A DNA stretch of 64,000 nucleotides from Streptomyces sp. YPW6 (GTDB lineage Bacteria; Actinomycetota; Actinomycetes; Streptomycetales; Streptomycetaceae). Both the position numbers and the translations under genes were made by a program. This document shows, one piece after another, positions 45,414-53,814 of the stretch. The stretch is taken from assembly GCF_018866325.1 (NCBI RefSeq), contig NZ_CP076457.1:1488001-1552000 (forward strand), read 5' to 3'. The notes beneath the pieces are model-generated. The model saw only the letters and a program-made list of their open reading frames with translations. It ran no database searches and was not told where the DNA came from. Every line of letters starts with the position of its first letter. The stretch's first letter is position 1.

Positions 45414-46808
45414 TCAGCCGCCCGGCCGTTCGCGGGGCAGCGAGACGGTGACCCGCAGGCCGTGCGGCGGGTGGTGCGCGTACGCGATCGAGCCGCCGCC
45501 CGCCGCGAGCAGCACCCGGGAGATGGAGAGGCCCAGGCCCGATCCGCTGACGTTCTGGTGGCGGGTGCTGCGCCAGAAGCGGTCCCCGACGCGTTCCAGC
45601 TCCGCTTCGCTGAGGCCGGGGCCCCGGTCGGCGACCACGACGGTCGCGGTCCGGGTGTCGGCAACGACGGTGACGGTGACGTCCTCCCCGGCCGGGGTGA
45701 ACTTCAGGGCGTTGTCGATCACCGCGTCCAGGGCGCTGGAGAGCGCCACGGGGTCGGCCCAGGCGGTGGCCGCCGGGGCGCCGAGCAGGGTGAACCGCAC
45801 GTCCTCCCGCTCCGCCATCGGCCGCCAGGAGGCGACCCGCTCGGCGGTGAGCGGGACGATGTCGATCAGCTGGAGGTCCGCTTCGGCGTGCTCGGCCAGC
45901 GCGAGGTCCAGGAGGTCGTCGAGGACCCGGGCCAGCCGCTTGCCCTCGGTGCGCACGGCCGCGACCTCCTCGTTGCCCTCGGGCAGCTCCAGGGCGAGGA
46001 GCTCGATGCGCAGCAGCAGGGCGGCCAGCGGGTTGCGCAGCTGGTGCGAGGCGTCGGCGACGAACGCGCGCTGCTGCTCCAGCACGTCCTCGACGTTGTC
46101 CGCCATCTCGTTGAAGGAGCGGGCCAGGTGCCGGAGTTCCGGCGGCCCGGCGGAGGCCGCGACACGGGAGCGCATCCGGCCTCCGGCGATGTCGCGGGTG
46201 GCCGCGTCCAGGGTCCGTACGGGCAGCAGGACCCAGCCGGTGAGCCGGACCGCGGCGCCGACCGCCACCAGCAGGGCCAGTGCCTCGCCGAGGCCGATGA
46301 GCAGCCAGGTCCGCAGGATGCGGGACCGCATCTCGCCGGTGGGCGAGTCGATGACGACCACGGCGACCACGTCGCCGTCGCGCACCACGGGCGAGGCGAC
46401 GACGACCCGCCCGTCGCGCCAGGGCCAGACCTGGGGCGGGTCGTGCGAGCGGCGGCCGAGCAGCGCCTCGTCGAAGGCCGTGCGTCCCTCCCCCTCGGCG
46501 GGCAGGGTCCAGTCCCGGGGCGCCTTGGCCAGGGCCCGGTCGTCCTGGAAGAAGACGCCGACCCGGATGTCGTACACCGAGGCGTAGACCTCCAGGTCGG
46601 TCTGGAGGGTGCGGCGGCGCTCGTCGCCGTCCGGGGAGGCGTCGGTGATGGCCTGGGCCAGGGCGGCGAACCGCGCGGTGTCGTCGATCCGGTCGATGAC
46701 GAGGCGCTGCTGCTCGGCGGCGGCCATGCTGATCGCGAGCGGGAAGCCGAGGGTGACCAGGACCGCGGCCATCAGGACGATGAGCAGCGGGAGGAGGCGG
46801 GAGCGCAC
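45414..46808 (-). CDS. gluK: Sensor histidine kinase, likely GluK
   Basis: A 464-residue membrane kinase: TM1 LLPLLIVLMAAVLVTLGFPL, an extracellular sensor region (about 30-155), TM2 TWLLIGLGEALALLVAVGAA, HAMP (about 185-235), then the HisKA site FVADASHQLRNPLAALLL (His about 255) and the ATPase boxes VIDNALKFTP, VVVADRGPG, GSGLGLSI. In S. coelicolor the GluR-GluK pair beside gluABCD senses external glutamate; the same arrangement here is the basis of the name. It starts at GTG 46808, 20 bases after the response regulator stop. Confidence 0.85.
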   Translation of the reverse strand: MRSRLLPLLIVLMAAVLVTLGFPLAISMAAAEQQRLVIDRIDDTARFAALAQAITDASPDGDERRRTLQTDLEVYASVYDIRVGVFFQDDRALAKAPRDWTLPAEGEGRTAFDEALLGRRSHDPPQVWPWRDGRVVVASPVVRDGDVVAVVVIDSPTGEMRSRILRTWLLIGLGEALALLVAVGAAVRLTGWVLLPVRTLDAATRDIAGGRMRSRVAASAGPPELRHLARSFNEMADNVEDVLEQQRAFVADASHQLRNPLAALLLRIELLALELPEGNEEVAAVRTEGKRLARVLDDLLDLALAEHAEADLQLIDIVPLTAERVASWRPMAEREDVRFTLLGAPAATAWADPVALSSALDAVIDNALKFTPAGEDVTVTVVADTRTATVVVADRGPGLSEAELERVGDRFWRSTRHQNVSGSGLGLSISRVLLAAGGGSIAYAHHPPHGLRVTVSLPRERPGG

Positions 46809-46828
46809 CGGGGATTCGTACCCGCCGG

Positions 46829-47521
46829 TTACGCGGACGGCGCGACGAGCCGGTAGCCGACCCCCCGCACGGTCTCGATCAGGGTGGGCAGGCGCAGCTT
46901 GGAACGCAGGGAGGCGACGTGTACTTCCAGGGTGCGGCCGGTCCCCTCCCAGCTGGTGCGCCAGACCTCGCTGATGATCTGCTCACGGCGGAAGACGACG
47001 CCGGGGCGCTGGGCGAGGAGGGCCAGCAGGTCGAACTCCTTGCGGGTGAGCTGGACTTCATCGCCGTCGACGCTGACCCGTCGGGTCGGCAGCTCGATGG
47101 CGACCGCTCCGAGGCGCAGGGCGGCGACGGGGGTGGGCGCGGTGTCCTCGACGCCGGAGGCGCGCCGGGCGACCGCGTGGATACGGGCGAGCAGCTCGCC
47201 GGTGTCGTACGGCTTGGTGACGTAGTCGTCGGCGCCGAGGTTGAGGCCGTGGATGCGCGAGCGCACGTCGGCGCGGGCGGTCACCATGATCACGGGGGTG
47301 GCGGTGCGCTTGCGGATCTTGCCGCAGACCTCGTAGCCGTCCTGGTCGGGCAGGCCGAGGTCGAGGAGGATCACCCCGAAGGGCTCCTTCTCCGCGGGCA
47401 GCAGCGAGCGCAGGGCCTCCTCGCCGTTGCGGGCGTGCACGACCTGGAATCCGTGCCGGGCGAGCACGGCGGACAGGGCCGCCGCGACATGGTCGTCGTC
47501 CTCGACGAGCAGCAGTCTCAT
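46829..47521 (-). CDS. gluR: OmpR-family response regulator, likely GluR
   Basis: A 230-residue regulator. The receiver domain has acidic pocket LLVEDDDH, phospho-Asp in VILLDLGLPDQDGYEV (about 55), and KPYDTGELLARI (Lys about 105). The C-terminal winged helix contains LTRKEFDLLALLAQRPGVVFRREQII and TGRTLEVHVASLRSKL. ATG 47521 follows GGAGGAGGG. It is divergent from gluABCD and co-transcribed with the kinase. By analogy with S. coelicolor it should activate gluABCD when glutamate is present. Confidence 0.87.
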   Translation of the reverse strand: MRLLLVEDDDHVAAALSAVLARHGFQVVHARNGEEALRSLLPAEKEPFGVILLDLGLPDQDGYEVCGKIRKRTATPVIMVTARADVRSRIHGLNLGADDYVTKPYDTGELLARIHAVARRASGVEDTAPTPVAALRLGAVAIELPTRRVSVDGDEVQLTRKEFDLLALLAQRPGVVFRREQIISEVWRTSWEGTGRTLEVHVASLRSKLRLPTLIETVRGVGYRLVAPSA

Positions 47522-47911
47522 GACCCTCCTCCCTCCGTCTCTCCCGGGGCCGTCCGGCTCCTCGGGCTCATGCGTGCAACCGTCGCACGGTGTCACCGGG
47601 TGTGATCACGCGTTTCGCCCCGGTTCGCCCGGAAGACCCGTGCCGTGATCTTCCGTTCATCGACGCTTCGCGTCGACCTCGCTCAAGGCATCCACGCCGA
47701 TGAACGGCACACCAGTCAAGAGCCTGCCGGTTACAGCGGGGTTTCCGTTATGCACCCGGTACGCCCCGGGGCGGCGCGGGGCGTCCTGTTCACGCGGAGT
47801 GTCCGGTTGCCGCCGGATCGTTATGCTCAATTTCCGCTCAGATGTAATGACGTTGGTCGCACTGCGTCATTAGGGTCCTTGTTCAACCGAGGAGGACGGA
47901 GCAAGAAGCCG
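47522..47911. promoter_or_regulatory. gluR-gluA divergent control region with inverted and direct repeats
   Basis: This 390-base gap holds regulatory-looking elements and no gene. An inverted repeat TAATGACG (47845-47852) / CGTCATTA (47865-47872), eight bases per arm with a 12-base spacer, lies 40 bases before the gluA start. A direct repeat TTCGCCC at 47614 and 47624, ten bases apart, has OmpR-type spacing and lies near the gluR side. A small stem TCGACGC/GCGTCGA with loop TTC is at 47660-47676. Which of these GluR binds is not known to me. Confidence 0.5.
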
Positions 47912-48697
47912 ATGAGCGGAGTTTCAGTGACCAAGGCCGCCGAGGATGCCGCGCCCGCGGCGAACGACCTGGTCGTACTGAGCAACGTCAACAAGCACTT
48001 CGGCGCGCTGCATGTGCTCCAGGACATCGACCTGACCATCGCCCGTGGCGAGGTCGTGGTCGTCATCGGGCCTTCCGGGTCCGGCAAGTCCACGCTGTGC
48101 CGCACGATCAACCGCTTGGAGACGGTCGATTCGGGAGCGATCTCGATCGACGGAAAGCCGCTGCCCCAGGAGGGCAAGGAGCTGGCCAGGCTGCGTGCCG
48201 ACGTGGGCATGGTCTTCCAGTCGTTCAATCTCTTCGCACACAAGACGGTGCTGGAGAACGTCATGCTGGGCCAGGTCAAGGTCCGCAAGGCCGACAAGAA
48301 GGCCGCGGAGGAGAAGGCCCGGACCCTGCTCGACCGGGTGGGCGTCGGCGTACAGGCCGACAAGTACCCGGCGCAACTCTCCGGCGGTCAGCAGCAACGC
48401 GTCGCGATCGCACGGGCGTTGGCGATGGACCCGAAGGTCATGCTCTTCGACGAGCCCACGTCGGCGCTCGACCCGGAGATGATCAACGAGGTCCTCGAAG
48501 TCATGCAGCAGCTGGCCAGGGACGGGATGACGATGATCGTCGTCACCCATGAGATGGGCTTCGCCCGTTCCGCCGCCAACCGCGTCGTGTTCATGGCGGA
48601 CGGGAAGATCGTCGAAGAGGCGACGCCCGAACAGTTCTTCAGCAACCCGCGCAGCGACCGGGCCAAGGACTTCCTGTCGAAGATCCTTCACCACTGA
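47912..48697 (+). CDS. gluA: Glutamate ABC transporter ATP-binding protein GluA
   Basis: A 261-residue ATPase with Walker [16 protein letters not shown] (about 52), Q-loop [13 protein letters not shown], signature [16 protein letters not shown] (about 155), Walker [16 protein letters not shown] and H-loop VVTHEMGFA. It powers glutamate uptake with GluB, GluC and GluD. ATG 47912 is taken as start; GTG 47927 (VTKAAEDA) has a better-spaced GGAG and is a real alternative. It is first in the gluABCD operon. Confidence 0.93.
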   Translation: MSGVSVTKAAEDAAPAANDLVVLSNVNKHFGALHVLQDIDLTIARGEVVVVIGPSGSGKSTLCRTINRLETVDSGAISIDGKPLPQEGKELARLRADVGMVFQSFNLFAHKTVLENVMLGQVKVRKADKKAAEEKARTLLDRVGVGVQADKYPAQLSGGQQQRVAIARALAMDPKVMLFDEPTSALDPEMINEVLEVMQQLARDGMTMIVVTHEMGFARSAANRVVFMADGKIVEEATPEQFFSNPRSDRAKDFLSKILHH

Positions 48698-48730
48698 CGA
48701 CAACGACCTCACGACCTAAGGATTGTTCAC

Positions 48731-49654
48731 ATGAAGCTCCGCAAGTCCGCCGCCGTGGCGGCCATCGCCGTCCTCGCCCTGACCGCGACCGCGTGCGGTG
48801 GCAAGGAGGGTTCCGCCGGTGACAAGCCGGGCGGTACCCAGCCGGGCGCCTCCGGCGCCCCCGAGCTGCCCACGTACACCGCGGCCGAGAACGTCGCCCT
48901 CGACTCCCCGGTCTTCAAGAAGGCCAAGGAGCGCGGGAAGCTCATCATCGGCGCCAAGGCCGACCAGCCGTACCTCGGCTTCGAGGACCAGTCGACCAAG
49001 GAGCGTTCGGGCTTCGACATCGAGATCGCCAAGATGATCGCGGCCGACCTGGGCTTCTCGGAGAAGCAGATCGAGTGGAAGACCGTCGACTCCGGCGTCC
49101 GTGAGACGGCCATCTCCAAGGGCCAGGTCGACTACTACGTCGGCACCTACACGATCAACGACGAGCGCAAGAAGCAGGTCGGCTTCGCCGGGCCGTACTA
49201 CAAGGCCGGCGCGGACCTCCTGGTGCGCAAGGACGACACGTCGATCACCGGCAAGGAGTCGGTGAAGGGCAAGAAGGTCTGCTCGATCGTCGGCTCCACG
49301 CCGCTGCAGGAGATCAAGAAGCCGGAGTACGGCGCGAGCGTCGTCGAGCTGGCCAAGTACTCCGACTGCGTGCAGCAGCTGCTGACCAAGCAGGTCGACG
49401 CCGTCACGACCGACGACTCGATCCTCAAGGGCTACGCCGCCGCCAACAAGGGCAAGCTCTCGGTCGTCGGCAAGCCGTTCACCGACGAGCCCTACGGCGT
49501 CGGCCTGGACAAGGACGACAAGGTGCTCCGCGAGGCCATCAGCACGTCGCTGGAGGACCGCGTGAAGGACGGCACGTACAAGAAGATCTACGAGGCCACC
49601 CTCGGCCTGTCCGGCTCGGACTACGTCGACCCGCCGGCCATCGAGCGTTACTGA
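48731..49654 (+). CDS. gluB: Glutamate-binding lipoprotein GluB
   Basis: A 307-residue family 3 solute-binding protein. Signal peptide AAVAAIAVLALTATAC ends in a lipobox, so it is anchored outside the membrane. The ligand fold is shown by GKLIIGAKADQPYLGFEDQ, RSGFDIEIAKMIAADLG, YYVGTYTINDERKKQVGFAG and KKVCSIVGSTPLQEI. It captures glutamate for the GluCD permeases. It begins 33 bases after gluA; a hairpin lies after it, as often found where the binding protein is made in excess. Confidence 0.93.
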   Translation: MKLRKSAAVAAIAVLALTATACGGKEGSAGDKPGGTQPGASGAPELPTYTAAENVALDSPVFKKAKERGKLIIGAKADQPYLGFEDQSTKERSGFDIEIAKMIAADLGFSEKQIEWKTVDSGVRETAISKGQVDYYVGTYTINDERKKQVGFAGPYYKAGADLLVRKDDTSITGKESVKGKKVCSIVGSTPLQEIKKPEYGASVVELAKYSDCVQQLLTKQVDAVTTDDSILKGYAAANKGKLSVVGKPFTDEPYGVGLDKDDKVLREAISTSLEDRVKDGTYKKIYEATLGLSGSDYVDPPAIERY

Positions 49655-49682
49655 CGCCCTCGGGCGCCCGGCACCGTCGGGC

Positions 49683-49708
49683 GCCCCGGCACCTGCCGGT
49701 GCCCGGGC
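49683..49708 (+). terminator. Intercistronic hairpin between gluB and gluC
   Basis: GCCCCGGCACC (49683-49693) and GGTGCCCGGGC (49698-49708) can pair with one mismatch around TGCC. It lies 29 bases past gluB in a 192-base gap. It may stabilise the gluAB message or reduce read-through into the permease genes. Confidence 0.45.
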
Positions 49709-49846
49709 TCCGACACCCGTCACGACGCCCGCGAGTGACCCAGGCGTCCCGTACGCCACCGCCGCACCCCTCTCCCCGGGGGCGGCGGTCGTACGGGGCG
49801 CTCCTTCCCCTGCCCCGATGCCGATGACCGCCGACGCGGAGACCTC

Positions 49847-50494
49847 ATGAACGTACTGCTCGACAATTTCCCAGCGTTCCGCGACGGCTTCATAGGAACT
49901 GTGTCGATCACCGCCGTCAGCTCGCTCATCGCCCTGGTTCTCGGTGTCGTCGTCGCCGGATTCCGCGTCTCGCCGGTGCCGCCGCTGCGGTACTTCGGCA
50001 CCGCGTGGGTCACGCTGATGCGCAACACCCCGCTGACGCTGCTCTTCCTGATCTTCTTCTTCGTCGTACCGGAGATCCTCTTCCCGGGGATGAGCCCGTT
50101 CGTCCTCGGCTCCCTGGCCCTCGGTTTCTACACCTCGTCCTTCGTCTGCGAGGCGGTGCGCTCCGGCATCAACACCGTGCCGCTGGGCCAGGCGGAGGCC
50201 GCGCGCTCGATCGGCATGACGTTCGCCCAGACCCTGCAGATCGTGGTGCTCCCCCAGGCAACCCGGACCGTGATCCCGCCGCTGAGCAGCATCTTCATCG
50301 CGCTGACGAAGAACTCCGCGATCGCCGGCGCCTTCAGCAACGCCGAGCTGTTCGGCTGGCAGAAGCTCATGAGCGACAAGGGCTACGACATCGTCCCCGT
50401 CTTCATCTGGGTCGCCATCGGGTACCTGATCATCACCTTTACCATCAGCGGCCTCTTCCGGCTGCTGGAGCGTCGCATGGAGGTCGCCCGATGA
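49847..50494 (+). CDS. gluC: Glutamate ABC transporter permease GluC
   Basis: A 215-residue polar amino acid permease of the HisM type, with about five membrane segments (GTVSITAVSSLIALVLGVVVAG, LTLLFLIFFFVVPEILF, FVLGSLALGFYTSSFV). The EAA loop, contacting GluA, is EAARSIGMTFAQTLQIVVLP (about 125). ATG 49847 begins MNVLLDNFPAF. Its stop overlaps the gluD start (ATGA), so the two permeases are translationally coupled and probably form a heterodimer. Confidence 0.93.
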   Translation: MNVLLDNFPAFRDGFIGTVSITAVSSLIALVLGVVVAGFRVSPVPPLRYFGTAWVTLMRNTPLTLLFLIFFFVVPEILFPGMSPFVLGSLALGFYTSSFVCEAVRSGINTVPLGQAEAARSIGMTFAQTLQIVVLPQATRTVIPPLSSIFIALTKNSAIAGAFSNAELFGWQKLMSDKGYDIVPVFIWVAIGYLIITFTISGLFRLLERRMEVAR

Positions 50495-51432
50495 GCGCCA
50501 GCGTTCTCTACGACGCCCCGGGCCCCAAGGCCGTCGTCCGCAACCGGATCTACGCCGTCGTCGGCAGCCTCGCCATCGTGGCGCTGATCGCCGTCAGCAT
50601 CGTGCGGCTGGCCGACAAGGGTCATCTGGCCCCGGAGATGTGGGACATCTTCAACTACGCGGGCATCCGGCAGAACATCGCCGACGCGGTCCTCGCGACC
50701 CTCAAGGCGTTCGGCCTCGCCGCGGTCGGCTCGCTGGTCCTCGGCGTGCTCCTGGCGGTGGGCCGGCTCTCCGACCACAAGCCGATCCGCTGGGCGGCGA
50801 CCACCTTCATCGAGCTGTTCCGCTCGCTGCCGCTGCTGATCACCATCTACGCGATCTGGGTCGGCTTCCTCACCGACTACTCGATGTGGGCGCTGGCGGC
50901 GGGCCTCTCGGTCTACAACGGCTGTGTCCAGGCCGAGGTGCTGCGGGCCGGCATCAACTCGGTGCCCAAGGGCCAGAGCGAGGCCGCGTACGCCCTCGGC
51001 ATGAGCAAGACCCAGGTCATGACGACCGTCCTCATGCCGCAGGCGATCCGGTCGATGCTGCCGACGATCATCAGCCAGCTCGTGGTGACGCTGAAGGACA
51101 CCTCGCTGGGCTTCATCATCCTGTACCCGGAGCTGCTCCAGACCGCGCGTCTGATCGCCTCCAACACCCAGGTGAACGGCCAGTACCCGTACGTCTCGAC
51201 GATCACCGTCATCGGCACGATCTACATCACGATGTGCCTGCTCCTCTCGGCGCTGGCGACGTGGATCGAGAAGCGCGGCCGCCGGGCCAAGACCGGCATC
51301 AAGGTGGCGCCGGGCGCCCAGACCGCCGACATCCCCGCGGCGGAGGCCGTACCCGGCCCCGAGGCAGGGGGCGCACAGGGCGCGGGCCCGACCGGCGATG
51401 GTGCCGCTGAGGCCGGAGTGACGAAGGACTGA
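50491..51432 (+). CDS. gluD: Glutamate ABC transporter permease GluD
   Basis: A 313-residue permease partner of GluC with membrane segments such as YAVVGSLAIVALIAVSIVRL, LKAFGLAAVGSLVLGVLLA and YITMCLLLSALATWI. The EAA loop is SEAAYALGMSKTQVMTTVLM (about 165). About 40 residues at the C-terminus form a hydrophilic Ala/Gly/Pro/Glu tail beyond the family's usual end. ATG 50491 overlaps gluC by four bases. A terminator follows. Confidence 0.93.
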   Translation: MSASVLYDAPGPKAVVRNRIYAVVGSLAIVALIAVSIVRLADKGHLAPEMWDIFNYAGIRQNIADAVLATLKAFGLAAVGSLVLGVLLAVGRLSDHKPIRWAATTFIELFRSLPLLITIYAIWVGFLTDYSMWALAAGLSVYNGCVQAEVLRAGINSVPKGQSEAAYALGMSKTQVMTTVLMPQAIRSMLPTIISQLVVTLKDTSLGFIILYPELLQTARLIASNTQVNGQYPYVSTITVIGTIYITMCLLLSALATWIEKRGRRAKTGIKVAPGAQTADIPAAEAVPGPEAGGAQGAGPTGDGAAEAGVTKD

Positions 51433-51472
51433 CCGCCCCGGGGCCCTGCCGCCCCTCCCGGACAGGAGCATT

Positions 51473-51502
51473 CGAGGCAGCGGCGCACGCGTCGCTGCCT
51501 CG
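51473..51502 (+). terminator. Terminator after gluABCD
   Basis: Arms CGAGGCAGCG (51473-51482) and CGCTGCCTCG (51493-51502) enclose GCGCACGCGT, which can pair further; about 40 bases past the gluD stop. Confidence 0.65.
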
Positions 51503-51608
51503 GTCACTTGACGCAAGCACCACCAGTGGGTTGCATACGTTCTGTGATCACGCACCCGGCTACCTCTGCCGCTTTCCGCATGACCGTACGGGCCGGAGGG
51601 TACGCGCC

Positions 51609-53363
51609 GTGGACCCGGTGATCGTCGTCGGCGCCGGGCCCGTCGGCCTGACGCTGTCGCTGGCCCTCGCCGCCCAGGGCGTCCCCTCGGTGCTCCTCGA
51701 CGAGGGCTCCGGCACGGAGGAACCCCGGCCCGCCCGCACGGTCGTGCTGCGCGAGGACACCGCCGACCTGGTCGGCCGCCTCGGCTGCCGGGAGCTGGAC
51801 CGGGTCGGGCTGCGCTGGACGGGCTGGCGTTCGATGCGCCGGAAGCAGTTGGTCCGGGAGATGCCGCTGAGCGGTGGCCGGCCGGACGAGGGCGGCGAGC
51901 CGGTCCCCGGGCTCCTCCCCTCGCCGCTGCACCTGCCGCAGCACGAGCTGAGCGCGGCGCTGCGTGCGGCGGTGGACAAGGAAGCACGCATCCGGCTCGT
52001 GCCGATGAGCCGGATCGACACGCTGGAGCAGGACCGCGACGGCATCACCGTGCACACCCGGGAGCCGGGATCGACCTGGTGGCGCGGGAGCTACCTGGTC
52101 GGCTGCGACGGCGCCCGGTCGACCGTGCGCAAGCTGCTGGACATCCGGTTCCCGGGCCGTACGGCGGTGGAACGGCATGCCGTGGCCGCTCTGCGGGCCG
52201 AACTGCCCTGGCCCGGCCAGGCCGTGTCGCACCGGCAGCCACCCTGGCGGACCGGTGGACCGGAGGTCTCCGCCCGGCCTCTGCCGAACGGCGTCTGGCG
52301 GCTGGACTGGCTGCTGCCGCCGCGCGGCGAACTGGTCACCCCCGAAGCGGTGATCACCCAGATCCGGGACACGCTGGCCGGCTGGTGCGGCGAGACCCCG
52401 GCGTACGACCTGCTGGACACCGGGGTCCACACGCTCCACCACCGGCTCGCCCGGCGTTGGCGCAAGCAGCGCGCGTTCCTGGCCGGAGACGCGGCGCACC
52501 TGCTGGGCGCGCTGGGCACGCAGGGTCTCGACGAGGGCATCCGGGACGCCGAGAACCTGGCCTGGAAGCTGGCCCACGTCTGGCACCACGGCCCGGCCGA
52601 GCAGCTGCTCGACAGCTACCAGGCGGAGCGGAGGGCCGCGGTGGCCGCCCGGTTGCGCGCCGCCGATCAGTCGCTGCCGATACTGCGCGGCGGAGGCGGC
52701 CTGCGGGCCCTGGTCCCGGGCTCCGCACGCGGTCACGACACCCTGCTCGCCGACGGCCATCTGGGCCGCGGAGCACTGGGTGCGCCCCCTTCGTACTCGC
52801 ACTCCCCGCTTTCACCGCCGCACACGGAGGCGCACACCGTTGTCGGTACGCCCCCCGGTGCGCCGGTCGCCGATGTGACGGTGACCGCGCCGGACGGTAC
52901 GACGACCCGGCTGCGGGAGCGGCTCGGGCAGGGCCATCCGCTGGTGGTCCTGGTCGCACCGGGAACCGGCGTCTGGGACCGGCGGCACTGGCAGACCGCG
53001 GGCGTCATGCCCCGCCTCTCGGACGCCGTGGCGGCGCTCCCCGGTACGACGGAGCTGCTGGTCACCGAAAGCTACCCGGGGGCGTCGGCCCATACCGTCC
53101 TGCTGGTGAGGCCGGACGGGCATCTGGTGGCGGCCTTCGGCGGCGTACGGCCGGCCGAGCTGTTCACCGCGGCGCGGGCCGCGCTGGGCGGCGCGCCTCG
53201 CGGTGGGCGGGAGCACACGGCGGAGGAGGACGGGGAGGGCGAGGGCGAGGGCGAGGGCGAGGGCCTGGAGAGCGCGGGCCGGGAGAGCGCCGACCGCGAG
53301 AGCAGGGGCGAGAAGCGGCCCCGGGCGGGGGTTCACGCCGAGGGGACCGCCGGGCACCGCTGA
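51609..53363 (+). CDS. FAD-dependent monooxygenase (PHBH/aromatic hydroxylase class)
   Basis: A 584-residue group A flavin monooxygenase. Seen: N-terminal Rossmann motif VIVVGAGPVGLTLSLALAAQG (GxGxxG, residues 4-24), the DG motif YLVGCDGARSTVRKLL (about 160) and the FAD motif FLAGDAAHLLGALGTQGLDEG (about 295). The C-terminal third has a thioredoxin-like domain seen in PgaE/MhpA relatives. Residues 545-555 are a GEGEGEGEGEG run. GTG 51609 follows GGAGGG; the upstream frame to 51531 is unlikely. The substrate is unknown; such enzymes are common in aromatic degradation and polyketide tailoring, but no such cluster is here. Confidence 0.87.
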   Translation: MDPVIVVGAGPVGLTLSLALAAQGVPSVLLDEGSGTEEPRPARTVVLREDTADLVGRLGCRELDRVGLRWTGWRSMRRKQLVREMPLSGGRPDEGGEPVPGLLPSPLHLPQHELSAALRAAVDKEARIRLVPMSRIDTLEQDRDGITVHTREPGSTWWRGSYLVGCDGARSTVRKLLDIRFPGRTAVERHAVAALRAELPWPGQAVSHRQPPWRTGGPEVSARPLPNGVWRLDWLLPPRGELVTPEAVITQIRDTLAGWCGETPAYDLLDTGVHTLHHRLARRWRKQRAFLAGDAAHLLGALGTQGLDEGIRDAENLAWKLAHVWHHGPAEQLLDSYQAERRAAVAARLRAADQSLPILRGGGGLRALVPGSARGHDTLLADGHLGRGALGAPPSYSHSPLSPPHTEAHTVVGTPPGAPVADVTVTAPDGTTTRLRERLGQGHPLVVLVAPGTGVWDRRHWQTAGVMPRLSDAVAALPGTTELLVTESYPGASAHTVLLVRPDGHLVAAFGGVRPAELFTAARAALGGAPRGGREHTAEEDGEGEGEGEGEGLESAGRESADRESRGEKRPRAGVHAEGTAGHR

Positions 53364-53370
53364 AGGCTGG

Positions 53371-53600
53371 CCCGCCGTCCACCACCCCTGCACGCGCCTC
53401 GCCCAAACGCGCACGTGCCTTCGGTGTCCACCGCGCCTGCACGTGCCTCGCCCAACACGCACGTGCCTTCGGTGTTTACCGCGCCTGCACGTGCCTCGCC
53501 CAACGCGCACGTGCCTCCGGTGTCCACCGCGCTTGTGCGTCCGTCGTGCACGTGCGTCCGCCGTCCACCGCACGTGCTCCGTCGTCCGACGCCCGTGGGC
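53371..53600. repeat. 48-bp tandem repeat tract
   Basis: Units starting GCACGTGCCTTCGGTGT occur at 53411, 53459 and 53507, exactly 48 bases apart, with diverged copies before (from about 53371) and after (to about 53600). The words CACGTG and TCGCCCAAC recur. It fills the gap between the monooxygenase gene and the leader peptide. No frame is convincing as protein. Confidence 0.85.
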
Positions 53601-53654
53601 GTCGGCGGCGGAAGCACGTTGACCGTCACCGGCACGCGTGGTGTACTCCAGATC

Positions 53655-53741
53655 ATGACCGACACCGGTGTGCGCCTGTGGCGGAGGGTCCACATGGACC
53701 TCGTCCGCTACGCGGGCAGCGTGTGTCGCCCGTCCTGCTGA
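53655..53741 (+). CDS. Short leader peptide ending in cysteine, before cysteine dioxygenase
   Basis: A 28-residue ORF, MTDTGVRLWRRVHMDLVRYA followed by GSVCRPSC and TGA. The core RRVHMDLVR with a cysteine near the end matches the short Streptomyces putative leader peptides (R-x2-H-x-D-L-x-R ... C) that precede sulfur-metabolism genes. Two of the last five codons are Cys, and the coding start of the cysteine dioxygenase lies 73 bases beyond the stop. I infer that ribosome stalling at Cys codons could report cysteine supply, as shown for polycysteine leaders in mycobacteria. There is no obvious Shine-Dalgarno before ATG 53655, so it may be leaderless. Confidence 0.7.
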   Translation: MTDTGVRLWRRVHMDLVRYAGSVCRPSC

Positions 53742-53814
53742 ATCGCCTCCCTCCGCCCGGTCCGTGCCGCTTCCGCACGGCCGGAACTCCGCGCGAACTC
53801 TCAGGACGGTCCTC

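Noticed and set aside
51609..53363. Aromatic polyketide or degradation cluster around the FAD monooxygenase
   Set aside because: Neighbouring genes are glutamate transport and cysteine metabolism; no ring-cleavage, ketosynthase or tailoring genes are nearby.
53371..53600. 48-bp repeats as a possible CRISPR array
   Set aside because: The units are contiguous without unique spacers, and no cas genes are present.
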